Of a DNA stretch of 64,000 nucleotides, positions 1 to 11,960 are shown in pieces. Every line of letters begins with the position of its first letter. The stretch's first letter is position 1. Origin of the DNA: Limnoperna fortunei (taxonomy: Eukaryota; Mollusca; Bivalvia; Mytilida; Modiolidae); the NCBI GenBank assembly GCA_944474755.1, contig OX104124.1:4924437-4988436 (forward strand), read 5' to 3'. The translations under genes were made by a program, and so were the position numbers. The notes under the pieces are model-generated. The model had not been told where the DNA came from. It did not search any database and was given only the letters and a program-made list of their open reading frames with translations.

Positions 1-19
1 TTTATTGACAAAAGACTGT

Positions 20-125
20 CGGTTATAACCTGTACTCCGGCTTTCTCCCACCCTACCCAATAAAAATGGACGCCGTGAAACAAATGGAACAATCCAGCGT
101 AATTGTATGAATATTTTTTAAACAA
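20..125 (+). repeat. SINE 3' tail fragment
   Basis: Contains the phrases ACTCCGGCTTTCTCCC and AATAAAAATGGACGCCGTGAAA, which recur almost unchanged at 49,400-49,450 and, more diverged, at 17,115-17,160. There the phrase belongs to the 3' body of a tRNA-derived SINE. The tRNA-like head is missing or lies left of the window. The next 0.9 kb holds no recognisable gene; the 70-codon ORF at 856-1,068 resembles nothing I know. Confidence 0.6.
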
Positions 126-1074
126 CTTTTATTGCCTGTCCAATAAACTTGCGACAGGAATCGCTGTATATTTTACAACACAACTTTTTGTTCAGTAAAC
201 AATGCGTTTTGATAGACAATTATTGTTTAACAGTTCAACAATTGCTATACACAGTTTTATAATTTTATTTAAAATGTTGTAGACTAATAAAAAACACCCA
301 GACATACATTTAAGTAACTAATAATGAGTCAAAAAGAGGCCACGTTCTTTCCTAAATGTGAAATAAATCTGTTACTGATTGGGGGAGTCGGGTCGGCTTA
401 ATATATGACAAAAAATATAGATGTAACAGGTCGCAAAAAATAAAATAGTCACGGGAATAAAAAAGAGTATCAATAACATCTTACAAAAAAAAACCATTTA
501 CCTCGTCGCTACTGATGTGCCTTAAATAGAAGTTTTTTTGAAGGTTTACAGGACTCGGTTCGCAGATATGTCGTGTTTTAAAGAAATGTGCTAAATAATA
601 TAATATAAAGAATTTTTTTTCTTTAAATATGTTTATTTATTCATTTAGAACGAGACATTGTATTAACACTTCTTTTGAACGCATGTTTTTATTTTATTAT
701 AAAAATGGTATATTAAATGCATATATTATATACAAATGACGCAGAATCCGTTTTATCTTTAAATTATTAATTTATACGAATCCGTCAATAAACTAACCGA
801 TTTGTGCATATAATTAGATGACGGATTCTGGATAGCACTAATTGGACTGAGCGCAGTGTTTGCTGACGGTTACCAAGGTAATGACGGATTCATAATTTTG
901 GACGGATGTAGTCATCATCAATCCGTCAGTGTTCCAAAATCCGTCAGCAATCAGTTATCAATCAGTCAAAGTGTTGCGTTTACAGGTGCAAGTACTGTAG
1001 CTAGAGTATACCGGAAATCAATTCCATATAAAGCTGCTGCCAAACAACCTTATGGTGTATGTTCATAAGGGTTC

Positions 1075-2260
1075 AAACTTCTTTCACTATGGCTAATTTG
1101 AAATAGTACGTAAAAAGCTTTCCCTTGTTGCAGGCTTTTATTTCTGCCTTTTTGCACATTAGGTTAGTGATTAATGTATTTCCAATGTGTATTTTGAAAA
1201 AACTGTTCAGATTTGCTCGTTACCGAGCTTCAAACAAATGGAAAATTTGCATCATTTGCGATTTTGATACACTGAGTAACTCCATTCTAGTGAATAATTG
1301 CAGAATACCTCAAGAAGCTTCTGTAATGTTTTCAGGCCGATTGCTAATGGCGCGGGAGAAACATCTAAAGCCGGGTTGCGACGATTAATATTTCTGAGAT
1401 ATGCGGCAACATGATGACTCTAGCTTTTAGGTAGTTTATGAAGTAAAGTGTATATAAGAAGACGGACAAAATTGTGCCTTGAAGAACACATTGTCTAACT
1501 TGGAACCTTACTGATTCAGTACCTTTCATCATCACGGCACATTCAGTGGTTACCAAGGAGTCGAATAATTCCTTTAATCCGAAGTGTTTTAAGTTTAAAA
1601 ATAAGGCCCATGCGCTTGCTTGATATCTAAAAACGCTATAAATACAATGGACAGACAATGTTAAATGTTCAACGACAGACCACACTACTTCAGATAATGC
1701 ACAGTTAATATTTCATTGTTTATATATTCGCGGATTTCCTTTACTTTGTGCATGAGTTCATATCTGCATTTTTTAATAAATAAAAGGTATTCCAACTAAT
1801 GGCATCACGTTTTGCAAATGCCAGACATAATGAAGTGAAAACGCTGTGGCGTGATTAATCCAAGTTCCAAATTGTTAGCTCGCGTATACTAGATCTTGCG
1901 AAGATATTCTGAATTGCTAGATGCACCGTTTGTACGTTACCTTAAACATTCTCTTTTGATATGTCATCTTATACGGTTTTCAATATACATGTGCTGGGTT
2001 TTTTGTGGCTTTTGAATAATTTAAGAATCGCAACATGGTCTAAAGTACTTACTACTCTCAAAGAAAGGAAAGGTTCGGGATAGACGTTGTCTTTCGCAGA
2101 ATTAGATAGTTCTACGCCAAACTGAACTATTGGACAATATATGTCCAAGATTCGAAGGTATAAGAAAATTCCAATTATTAAGTCACCTGCAAGTCCTAGA
2201 GTTCTTTACGTAAGGATACGTAAAAGCAATGCCCAAGGATGTGTTAATACCTTAAACAGC
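1075..2260 (-). pseudogene. Degraded LINE reverse transcriptase, copy 1
   Basis: On the minus strand the reading frame around 1,685-1,365 contains VRQCVLQGTILSVFLYTLYF, which matches the non-LTR RT motif V(R/K)QG(V/I)xQGxxLSPxLF(T/Y)LY. The usual glycine after RQ is a cysteine and the proline after LS is lost. Further 3' (lower coordinates) the homology continues, broken by stops, to about 1,090. The same 1.2-kb stretch occurs at about 20,750-22,115, where the next RT block (NPSKSE-like) is easier to read. No intact ORF, so non-functional. The LINE clade cannot be assigned with confidence. This element starts the collinearity between segmental copies 1 and 2. Confidence 0.75.
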
Positions 2261-2429
2261 TTTAATGTTTAATTTATATTTTCCTTAATATTTTTTATTT
2301 ATTTTTTGACTAGCGTTATTTGTGATTGAAGCATTGCGCTCAATATTACTTTCTAGATGTATCTGCATCACTAGCCAAGAATGCAGTCTTTTTTATATTA
2401 AAGTCTAATATTGTGATAATTCAAGTCTT

Positions 2430-2620
2430 TTGAAACCATCTCTGTCTAATCCTAGTTTTATTATAGTGAAATGTTCCAGAATAAAAATGTAAATTTAGAA
2501 ATCAACTCTTTTACATCAAATGTTAAGACTGTTTTGTTACAAGAATGAGCATTAGTTGTTAAGATTATGGTGCAGCTACCGGAACGCAGGCAAGTATAAC
2601 CTTAAACTGTCCACCAGATT
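2430..2620. repeat. Dispersed block shared with 57,940-58,110
   Basis: The phrases TTTTATTATAGTGAAATGTT and TTATGGTGCAGCTACCGGAA occur here and again, in the same orientation and order, at 57,940-58,080. The 98-codon ORF beginning at 2,556 partly overlaps this block but is not conserved as an ORF in the other copy. Confidence 0.75.
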
Positions 2621-3925
2621 CTTAGAAAGAAACGACCCATTTACACAGAAAACAGCGTTAAAATTTATTAGACTTGAAGATACTGATAAAGTATTTACCT
2701 TACTCAATATTTCGCTTTTAATTTCTAATATACGTGTAAAGCTTTGTGGCCCAATGTCCGTGCAATATATTTGTGAAATATATGATTTATATAACAATAC
2801 TTGCAATATTGAATATTTAAATCAGTTGCTAAAATTGCTTGGTTCAGATTGAACCAGTACTTTTCGAAAAACTTATAACATAACTTAGTGAAGACATAAT
2901 AGCCTCTCTAAAATTATATAATTACGACCGTTGATTGAATTTACCCACATGGTTTTTCTACTTGAAATACGTAGGGTCACACGGAGGCTTGTCTAATGGT
3001 GACATTACATTTACAGAGAGCAAAACGTAGGGTCACACTTCAACAATGGTGAGTGAACTGATATATCACATCAAATATCTACCTTTTTACAGATAATACG
3101 TAAACACTTTTTCAGGCTAGAAAATAGTGCTGACAAAAACGGGAGTTAATTCTCATTTTCAGGCTATTTAGAATTAAACACTATCTGTTTAACATTTAAT
3201 TCATAAATTAAAGAAAATGCTAAACTACAAATATATTATTTTTCTTTGTCAGACATATAAACAAATTTAACGTTCATACTGTTTTTGACATGTTTGTTAA
3301 CAGAAGAAACAATATTTATACAAGAGGGTCCTAGCAAATTTCCGATGGATTTTTTCCCTCAAGCGGTGGACTTTGTATCTTTCTAAAACATGTTGACCAA
3401 CAAATGAGAAAATGTAAATCCAACTAAAATAATTGTGTATATGTTATATGGGAAAATATCACAAAAATGCACGGTGTTGCTTAATAGTAAAACAAGTATC
3501 TAATAGACTATACAAAAGTGTGCAATTTATAGTCATAAATAAGTGTCCTCGTAATGGGATATATCTTACATAAGAGTCACCATATATAAGTGGGAGAGTT
3601 ATTCATTCAGAATTTAAAGTCAGATGTTTACAAAAGCACTCTACGCACATGCAGGCACAATATTTTTCCGTTCTACCATGAATATATAAGGGCTAGAAAA
3701 AAACATTAAATATAGCACTTTTTACATTTGCCATAACTTTTTTTTAATGAATTTATTGTAAGTATACGATCAATTTTTCCATATAGAACATTTATAAAAG
3801 TACTATTATTCGTAACCATTTCAAATGTACTTTCTGTACTGATGTTCAATAGACTGCATCCTAAAAGCAATTTGACAATTTAAATCACCTTAATATAAAA
3901 ATAATCAATGTGATTACGCTCGATT
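2620..3925. repeat. Segmental-duplication block, copy 1 (matches 47,620-49,310)
   Basis: Collinear with 47,620-49,310 over about 1.3 kb, for example AAGCGTTAAAATTAATTAGG-like, GCTAAAATTGCTTGGTTCAG and AAGTGTCCTCGTAA are shared. The second copy is interrupted at 48,068-48,409 by a retroelement insertion absent here, so this copy is the empty site. Copy 2 of the duplication lacks this block. No coding sequence recognised. Confidence 0.85.
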
Positions 3926-4439
3926 TTATCAATTCTTTCGTGTATTGCACTATTGCACATCGTGTATAGTCATTACGGAGCGACAAAAAACCAAAACGAT
4001 ATAAAGACAATTTCAAAACTTAGCGGAATCACTCAATTGCAGAAAAAATTAAGAAAACATGCAAAACTGGAGTATTTGATTGCCTAGAAGAAGAAATAAC
4101 GTTCTTGACTAAATGTAAAAATAACGCAGTAGAATGAGACTTTGTCACTGTTGATGTTTTTTTCTTTTTGTTTTGTTTTTTGTTATTGCTTAGTTAAGTA
4201 TTCAAAAAGGATGCTTCTACACATAACTCCTGGACAAATTGATATACAATTAAAATAGCACTGAACATAGGTTTAAATGTTCAATATGTCTACCATGCTT
4301 CCAATAACAATTTCAAATTCATCTTTTATTTGTCAACCATTATCGTTTATTTTTCGAAAAACGTGACTACAAACTAGACTGAGCGAAAAACGCAATGAAT
4401 TTAACGTTCCTTTTGTCGACTTCTTGTTCTTCGATAGGT

Positions 4440-4905
4440 ACTCCATCAGCTCCAGTGTATGGGGCGTACATTTCACAACTTATACTTTATTCTAGATCAT
4501 GCAATATGTATTCATGTTTGTACACCGTTCACTGCTTTTAACTACTAAACTACTAAAATATTTGCACCTAGGTTGACGTTATCCCGTCAAACAAAATTCC
4601 ATGGATGGTTGTCACAACGAGCGATGGGAATTCAATCTCTCAAATACGATCGTACTTCTTCGCATAGGTAATCCTTCTCGATTCATTGATACGGCTTAGA
4701 CATGATTATGAGTAACTCAATGGGTTTTATATAAGAGGCAGGCACAGCTTACTTGTCCGGAGCATATGAGTGCACCCATAAGCTCAATAGGGTTTGGGTT
4801 ACTCACTTGCTGCTTTTGTGGGTTTTTTGTATATGTTTTCTGTATCTATCCCTTTACTTTTGGCTTATGTTGTTCTTCAGGTTTCCTTGCTATTTTTCTC
4901 TATTG
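4440..4905 (+). repeat. 3' tail of retroelement family R
   Basis: A diverged copy of the 3' region of RT family R. Landmarks are CCTAGGTTGACGTTAT, ACATGATTATGAGTAACTCA, GCACAGCTTACTTGTCC, GAGTGCACCCATAAGCTC and the terminal TTGCTATTTTTC. The same landmarks in the same order appear at 19,650-20,130, 47,040-47,330, 49,550-49,960 (plus strand) and 29,160-29,600, 30,160-30,740, 48,068-48,409 (minus strand). The hydrophobic short ORFs here come from translating a T/G-rich tail and are not real genes. Confidence 0.75.
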
Positions 4906-5240
4906 TACAAGTTGCAATACAATATTACGTTCATTAAACTCAACTAAAATTCTTGAAAATGAATATTATTCATTATTAAGTCGAACTAGAAGGAATAAGA
5001 GCTGTATTTATGAAAGTCGTGGGTGTATGAAGTCGCAAACTCACTAATAAACTTAACATGACGCTCTTCGGTTTTCGCTAAGTTTGTGGATGGGTTTTTC
5101 TCCTTCATACACCGACGAATTCCTCCTCCACAGCTTTTATTCTTTTATAACATCAGAGATATAGACGTGGCAAGGATATTAAGGTTACTTTGCAAACTGA
5201 CACCTTACTCCTAAGTTAGTGTTTCTTATCGACAAATCAA
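4905..5240 (-). repeat. Fold-back module, copy 1
   Basis: An imperfect palindrome of roughly 75-bp arms centred near 5,070: AAGAGCTGTATTTATGAAAG on the left pairs with the CAGCTTTTATTC side on the right. In this copy the central hairpin (GACGCTCTTCGGTTTTCG) has decayed. Better copies lie at 6,075-6,370 and 49,975-50,240. It always sits directly 3' of an R RT fragment on the minus strand, so it is probably part of that element. Confidence 0.7.
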
Positions 5241-5399
5241 GCCCGCAGATTTATGATTTACGTCTTTATTTTCTATTTTCGACTTACATTTCATAAAAGT
5301 GACCTCATGGATATTGTCATCAAAGTGTATGTTAAAAACTCAGGTGTGTTGATGTCAGTATTTTGCATATAGTTTGTTGTACTCAGATCATTGTAATTG

Positions 5400-6060
5400 T
5401 CCTCTAAACATAACAAATATGTTGTCAATTAAAAAATCTAACATTTGACGGATTTGGTCACCAGTATATTTATTATTTGATTTAATGTCATTGACAACGT
5501 AGTAAGTTCTGTCAGGGCTAATTACCAGGTACATATATCGTCTGATTCCTTTTTAAAAGCAGCGGTTATTAAGATCTTTAAGCCTAGTATTAAGCTGTAT
5601 AAGAGGAATGGCCGTGTAGAGTGTCAAAAAAGCAAAGGTTTTATGCTGTTACATTTGGGAAGACATCCAGACCTTCAGATGCCTTTCGAATATTTTACTT
5701 TCAAAATTTCATTATGCGACTCCTGAGAGACGCAAGTTCGCTGTATTTTTAAAGCACCAGTCTCATTGATGTTAAAATAGTGGTAAGGATTTTCGATAGA
5801 GGTTTGAAGAAACGCTGTTTGTATAGATTTACGTGAAGTGTTGGTATCTGATAGAAGAAGGTAAGATCAACTTTGATATGGAGACCAACGGATGCAACAC
5901 ATTTTGTAATTTTCAAGAATCTTCTCGGACAGCGTAGCGTGTCTTTTAGATAAATATATTATTGTAAAGGGCCTTATCTGCTGGCACAGTAACATATTGT
6001 TCATGCATGTCGGACATATAGTTTTAGCAGCATCCAAATTTCTGCAGACTGATGCGTCCG
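5400..6060 (-). pseudogene. Family R reverse transcriptase, middle part, copy 1
   Basis: Minus-strand remnant of the same RT encoded more legibly at 50,450-51,240. Conserved points are the SPGRTYFV-like stretch near 5,520 and the CTTTTAAAGCACCAGTCTCATTGATG-type region near 5,750, equivalent to the residues before LTSIRTVL. Numerous stops and frame breaks. It ends abruptly at 6,060, where a second copy of the fold-back module begins, so the element has been rearranged or duplicated internally. Non-functional. Confidence 0.75.
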
Positions 6061-6069
6061 GTTTCCTTT

Positions 6070-6640
6070 CTTTTTTTTCCTCCTATACAAGTTGCAATAC
6101 AATAATGCGTTCATTTAACTCAAGTAAAATTCTTGAAAATGGAAACTATCCTTTCATGAGTGTATTAGAAGATATAAGAGCTGTATTTATGAAAGTTATT
6201 GATGTATGAAGTCGCAAACTCACTCCCAAACTTAACACGAAGCCCTTCGGGCTTCACTTAGTTTTTGAATGAGTTTTTCACGTTCTTACACCGACGAATT
6301 CCTCTTCAACAGCTTTTATTCTGATATAACATCAGAAATATAGACGTGCCAAGGATATTCTTATCAAGGTTTATGTTAAATATAAAAATTCCACTGTGTC
6401 AGAAGCAGATGTCAGTATTTTACATATAGATTGCTCTACTCAGATTGTCCTCTAAACATAACAAATATGTCAATAACAAAAATCTAACATTTGACGGATT
6501 TGGTATTCAGTTTATTTATTATTTGATTTAATGTCATTGATGATGAAGTAAGTTCTGTCAGGGCGAATTACCCGCTATATATATATATCCTCTGATTCTT
6601 TTTTAAAAGCAGCGTTTATTAAGATCTTTAAGCAGTTTGA
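6070..6640 (-). repeat. Second fold-back module plus R RT fragment
   Basis: Tandem partial repeat of 4,910-5,600. It carries the best-preserved hairpin: GAAGCC-CTTC-GGGCTTC around 6,240-6,257, inside a longer palindrome in which AAACTCACTCCCAAACTTAAC faces GTTTTTGAATGAGTTTTT. It is followed by a short piece of the RT (6,430-6,620, TTTGACGGATTTGGT and TAAGTTCTGTCAGGGC). The duplication 4.9-5.6 / 6.07-6.64 kb exists only in segmental copy 1. Confidence 0.75.
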
Positions 6641-8430
6641 CATTTGCATAAATGTTGTTTTAATAAATGTTTTGTATTTGTAGAGACCTAACTAAAACAA
6701 ATATAACAATAACTTGAATATAAAGGGTGGACAAATGAAAGAACTATCATGTGTACCCATTGAGGCACTGAATATATTGCAATTGTGCAATTGTATAATA
6801 CACTGAGCCATAAAATGAATTTCAAATAAAGTGTAGATTATTTTGCTTTATGATCAGGTTCGCAATATTTTATTTTAATTATTGTCCTTTAAGTTTAATG
6901 CTTATATTTGTTATATTTCTCAATTTGTATTTGGTCGGATATTGCAATAAAAATTACTAATGCTTAGAAGTCACAAAAATTGTGAGTTATCATTATGTCT
7001 TCAAGTTTGCAACAAGTTAACATTTCTATTTTCAACTGCGACGTGATAACGATTTCCATTTGAAAATGAAAAAATCGTTGCGTTTATACTAAAAATCTAC
7101 TAACGGAAATCTAGATTAATTGATGTATTTACCAGATTATATTCAAATGCAAAATAAAAGATGTTATAATTCAACATTATACATATTATTAAACCCAACT
7201 TAAAACATTTACTGGTTAGCTCTAAATAATATCACTTGACTTGTCTTGATTGACAGCGTCAAACATTTGCTTGCAAAGAGTGACACAATCGAAACCTGAA
7301 CTGGTAATTGGGAGAGAAAACCACTGCCACCCTCGAAATAACCTTAACTACCCAATATTTTTAGCGTACAAGATCAACAACCGCAAACAGCTTTGTCATT
7401 ATTTACATTTACAATTATGAACGAAAAAAATTAAGATAGGATTATGAGAAAAACACCATATCAAGAATTTTCACCCTGCATGGGTTGTCTTCCCTCGGGC
7501 TCAAGAAGACAATCCACGCAAATCACCAATTTTGATTTCCAACTCTTCAATCTATAGAAGAAATATAAGAAATTGTACTGTCATCAAAAATCTAGTTTTT
7601 GTTAACGTAACAAAAACGGTTTTAAATCGTTGAGTAAAAAAACTATCGATGTACATGTATTAACGTTGGCGTTAATTATTTGGTGGAAAAAAGCAACTTT
7701 ACAAAATTGGGGAAACTTTTTTTTAGTTGTTACTTAATATCAATGTCATCTGACATAAAAATTCAAGATGTTTGTACGGACGTAAATAGTTATTATTGTA
7801 ACAGTAATGGTCAGTGAAGTACAAAACAAACAGAGTTATAAAGCTCGTTTTTAAAGGGTTGTTTTGTCTTTTTGAAGTGTGTTTGGGTTTTAGGAATTGT
7901 GCCTTTATTACTCCAATAATATTTAAACTATGATAAACAAGTTTTGCCAAACCTTTGCTAGAACTGATTAACATCAATTCATATAGCACATACCGAACAA
8001 CTCTTCAAATCCTTAGATATACATTTGAACCTTTCTTAAAAATTGAAATACATAACTCAACTGAGATATTAAATTTTCACTGTTTTATTAATATTAACAT
8101 ACAAATTTACTTCAAAGAAATACAGTTGCAATTTTAAACCTCATTATGCATAGAAAATCAAATCTGAGACCCTTTAATGCAATGTAAAATCACTTTTTAC
8201 ATATAAAAAACTTATTATGACTGAAAGATACATACTAAAACCACATAAGCGACTATTAGGACTGACAGATGCATGTATCACCCATAAAACACACATATTG
8301 TCGCTGCTGAGAAATCAGGGATGCAATATAAAACCATATTGCATATAATACACTATACTGTGGGGACGAGGAAGTTTTCACTCTTTACTACGGAGTTTGC
8401 CCTTCGCAGAAACACAGACGTCCGCTATGA
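6640..8430. repeat. Segmental-duplication block C, copy 1
   Basis: Collinear with 23,210-25,585 and with 51,990-53,290 plus 55,758-56,322. Shared markers include AGCAGTTTGACATTTGCATA, TTTTCAACTGCGACGTGATA, GAAAATGAAAAAATCGTTGC and TACATACTAAAACCACAT. Partial copies occur at 16,825-16,990 and 46,800-46,930. Identity by eye is about 85-90 percent. Short ORFs here are not conserved between copies. No gene recognised. Confidence 0.85.
7478..7520. other. Small hairpin conserved among block C copies
   Basis: GCATGGGTTGTCTTCCC faces AAGAAGACAATCCACGC across a CTCGGGCT-like loop. Copy 3 keeps both arms (near 52,993-53,040: GCATGGGTTGTTTTCCC / AAAGACAACCCACGC). Copy 2 keeps only the right arm near 24,220. 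Could be a residue of a small fold-back insertion older than the segmental duplication. Confidence 0.5.
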
Positions 8431-8979
8431 TACATCTAGTAAATGTAGGCAATGACTGTAGGAATTTTATTAGTTAACAACGATTTGTATGAAACTGCCG
8501 TTTTCGCGTATTACCAAGCAAATTAATGACCCAATTAGATATTCTTTTTTAATGCTGCTTATCACATAATTGTTCAGAAACCATATAGTTATCGGTAGAT
8601 TTGTTTCTCTTTTTTGGACAACCATCCATGATCTATTCACCAGCGCCAAGTTGTAGTTAGTTGAAATAAAATAGGTTATAACAAATGTTATAAACAAAGT
8701 GGTGATCAATCAGGAATTCTAAGATGTATCTTACAAAACATTTTGTCGCAAGGAAATAGAAATTATTTGAGAATTTCAACTTGATAATACAGCGCGTTCA
8801 AGCCGCACAAAAAGAATATGTGACTGCATAGGTCTCGGCAGCTATCTCTTAAGTGTAAAAATGAAACTTTAAAACAACACATTGATGTTTTCACAAAATT
8901 TCTGATTACTGATGACCAAACGTTTATTAAAAAATGACTATATCATTAGATAAACCATTGATATCCGTCCGTATCAGTG

Positions 8980-9250
8980 CTAAAATGTGGCTCTGATACG
9001 TCTGAATGCTAATAATCCAATGACTCCACCATCAACCCTTATTGCAAATACAGTTTTGTTCAGAATCCCACGGTTGTAAATGTTTACAGGAATATTTTGA
9101 TGTCTTCTTACATTTGTAATGTGTATTGTAGATTTGGTTGTTAATAAATAGAGAAAAAGACATACACTGTGTAAGAAACAACAAATTATCTGATGATTCA
9201 AATGAAGATGGGTGTTCCGGAAGTAAAAACCACCAGACAATATCCTTCAC
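8980..9250 (-). other. Possible cysteine-rich exon, weak
   Basis: The minus strand has a strong acceptor-like sequence TTTGTTGTTTCTTACACAG followed by an open frame rich in cysteine: CMSFSLF, YKCKK, YSCKHLQ and CICNKG, ending at a stop near 9,034. A GTAAGA donor-like site follows CATTACAAAT inside it. It lies 3' of the LRR exon at 9,798-9,869 on the same strand, so it could be a downstream exon of that gene. I recognise no domain, and the region is missing from copy 2, so conservation cannot be judged here. Confidence 0.2.
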
Positions 9251-9359
9251 AAACTATAAAATTTCCTCATAGTGTTCACTTAGGCCGACTCAAAAAATGC
9301 TTGTTTCTGGGACAACATAGCAACAATAAGAAAATATAGACATTACATGAATACTCTAT

Positions 9360-10135
9360 AACAACGTTTTTTATATATATACATATAGTTTACATCTATA
9401 TTTCTTTTGAATAAATGGGCTAATGATTAAACTGCATATCTTAACTAGACATTAATAGATATACAACAATCAGACGGGGATTCTCTTTCTTGTTTTGATT
9501 TTCACCAAGTAATTAATATTTCTCCTTCTATTGATTTATCAGCCTCTTCTGCGGAATGAAATTTAATTGTCTTACACGTTTTTTTTCTAGGGTTTGATTT
9601 TAAAGCATATGACGTAACTTCAATTAACTATCGGCAGAATTTTGTTATTTACTGATATAAATTTTATTAGATGTGTCGTCATTCCTGAACTATATTTAAA
9701 CACAAATCAGTTTTGTACGTCATATTAATAATACTCAATAGGCTCTAGATAATTATCAAAATCAAAATATGACTAATATACATGTTGTAACACTTACAGC
9801 TCTCTCAGGTTGTTCAGATGTATGAATGAACTATTGTCAATGGCAGTAATACGATTATCACCCAAGCTCCTGTAAAACATTTACACAATTGCTATTATTT
9901 TAACACCTGTAAATATATGTCACAATTTTATTTATCTGTAGTATTATTAAGAAAATTGTGTTTGCAATGTAGGCACATTTTATATGACACCTTTTCTACA
10001 TTTAATATAGCTCCTGGGGCTTTTAGACATAAAAAAATAATGTAATTCTCTTTTCACAATCATTATTAGTTAATTTAAATCCATTTGAAATGATTTTTAT
10101 CTTGTGCTGGCTTTAAGATATAAATATTTTCTGTT
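9360..10135. repeat. Segmental block with LRR exon (matches 58,980-59,960)
   Basis: Directly repeated at 58,980-59,960: GCATATGACGTAACTTCAAT-like, AATCAGTTTTGTACGTCATA and AGTTTGCTGGCTTTC-like phrases occur in the same order. Similarity extends several hundred bases on each side of the LRR exon, so intronic sequence was copied with it. Absent from copy 2, which is deleted between the equivalents of 9,200 and 12,890. Confidence 0.85.
9798..9869 (-). CDS. Leucine-rich-repeat exon (72 nt)
   Basis: Minus-strand exon bounded by an acceptor (TTTTACAG, plus-strand 9,870-9,877) and a GTAAGT donor (9,792-9,797). It is exactly 72 nt and translates, after one phase base, to SLGDNRITAIDNSSF followed by IHLNNLREL. 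This fits the LRR pattern LxxNxIxxIxxxxFxxLxxLxxL. One-LRR-per-72-nt-exon structure is known for SLIT and LGR/relaxin-type receptors and related molluscan LRR receptors; which family applies here cannot be decided. The product would be extracellular. The copy at 59,575-59,646 differs at four of 72 bases and stays open, suggesting coding constraint. Other exons of the gene, apart from 14,093-14,164, are not identified. Confidence 0.75.
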
Positions 10136-11329
10136 CGTTTTGAGCATTATGGGTCTAAAGTCAGAATAGTATTTTATACTATCGATTGCGTTTAGCGTTA
10201 AATTCTATATACAGAACTAGTGACATTCATTTTCATGCATACGTGTATATCTGCATGGTTTTAATTCCTAAAACATATTATTTCAGTTTTGTACATAAAG
10301 TTAATCATAAGATACCAAAGCTCACGTTTCATCAATATTGAAATAAACAGCAAGAAACATTTTACATGAATATTATTACTTTGCATAAAACGTGCACCTA
10401 TAATTGCGTCCACAAAGTTAGCAATCAAAATTTGATAGATTGGGTTTTTCGAACATATTGCTCCTGGTCTTGGTTAAATAATGAGACATTATAACACAAG
10501 GTTTTTATAGAGATATTCTACATTAAGCACTCAAAAGGCAATATATTCGTCAACTTACATTTCGTTAAGTGACCTTCTGGAGTTTTCCATTTTTCTAAAT
10601 GTGTAATAGCTGATGCTTTATCGAGTTCTTGATATTTATTTTTTAATCAAGATATTATATCTTGATATTGACATTAAATGTATATATAGATATTTCTGTT
10701 TTTATCTGTATTCATGTGTATATATTTGAAAAGTTTTCATTGTATTTAAACTTTTTCTAAAGAGGGAAGGTGTTGTGAAGTACTGCTTATTTCGCCTTAT
10801 TTGTGTATTTAATATTTGTTTGGACTAATATTTGGTTTTGTATTTGTTTACAACAAAACTTTATGATATAATTACAATTTAATCTTTTACATTGAGTGTT
10901 CTTTACTTGAGAAAAACATATCCTACAACTGTAAATTAAACTATAATAATAAACCAATCAGATACTAAACGGTAGAATATTGTCTGCAGTGAAAGAAGGA
11001 CAACACACAACTGTGAAACTGTTGATTCGCGAAGTAATATAAATTATATGTGGATTCCTAAACATTCAAAAGAAAATTTGAATCTAGATCGATATCTAAA
11101 ATTTCACCTTTGATTTATCAACTCTTTATACCACCTTGTCGCACGATAAAATAAAATCCTTTCTGAAGGAAATCCTTCGCTTCTAAATATGCCACAAGTA
11201 TGTAGTTTTAGGTTACGACAGTACGCTTATTCTACTAAAGATCTAAAAAGCAAACTATGCTACAACAAAGAACAGGTATGCTAGATTTTCTGATCGACAA
11301 TATATTTGTTACATATTTTAAAGTTGTTA

Positions 11330-11960
11330 TCAGCAGAAAATCGGAATTTCAAAGGGTACAAACTTTGCCCAACTCCTTGCCTATTTGTTCCCGTATTCTT
11401 ACGAAATTCTAATGTTTTTAATATCGTGCCATATCTTGTGCCAATTTTCAAGGTCAACTGTCATTAGAGTCTAAGTGAAGACTCGTGGCTCTTCTGTCAA
11501 AAGTAATGATTTTTGTATGTTAAACTAATAATAACTTGATTTAATATGAGAAAACTTGTATTAAGTCAAATTATTTTCCTCTAAATGTAACAAAGTTACA
11601 ACTTTGCAAGGCCAATCTTTTCCTTGATATCAGTTTCTGTTTATTTCTCACGGTATGAAAGAACTAACAATATAAAGCAAATTTCAACTTCTAGGACGTG
11701 ACCTTGACCTTTCACATTGTGTCCATGTTAAAAGTCGAAGGTCAAGATCGCCTATGGTGAAGATCCCATGCCTCTAATACTAATAATTAATAAGTTATGT
11801 GTGAAAAACTAATAATTATTTGTCTTTATATTGCATACAACTCCTGTAGAATTATGTCAAATTACTTCGCTCCCAACGTAACAAAGTTCTTTCATAATGA
11901 ATTTTTCTAGGGTTTTGTCAATAAATAAGGTTTCTCTACTTTGTGGTTAGTATTTTTTTT
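11330..11960. repeat. AAGGTCA-rich dispersed repeat, partly tandem
   Basis: Contains GACCTTGACC, AAGGTCAAGA and CAAGGTCAAC, typical of a bivalve dispersed repeat also seen at 45,600-45,980. A stretch near 11,560 (GTCAAATTATTTTCCTCTAA, then TAACAAAGTT) recurs near 11,853 (GTCAAATTACTTCGCTCCCA, then TAACAAAGTT), giving a diverged tandem pair about 290 bp apart. No ORF. Confidence 0.6.

Noticed and set aside
2556..2852. 98-codon ORF with fair composition
   Set aside because: The paralogous copies at 47,620-47,850 and 57,940-58,110 do not keep the frame.
10557..10640. Minus-strand candidate exon ELDKASAITHLEKWKTPEGH with GTAAGT donor
   Set aside because: No polypyrimidine acceptor, a stop seven codons upstream, no paralogous support; could be chance.
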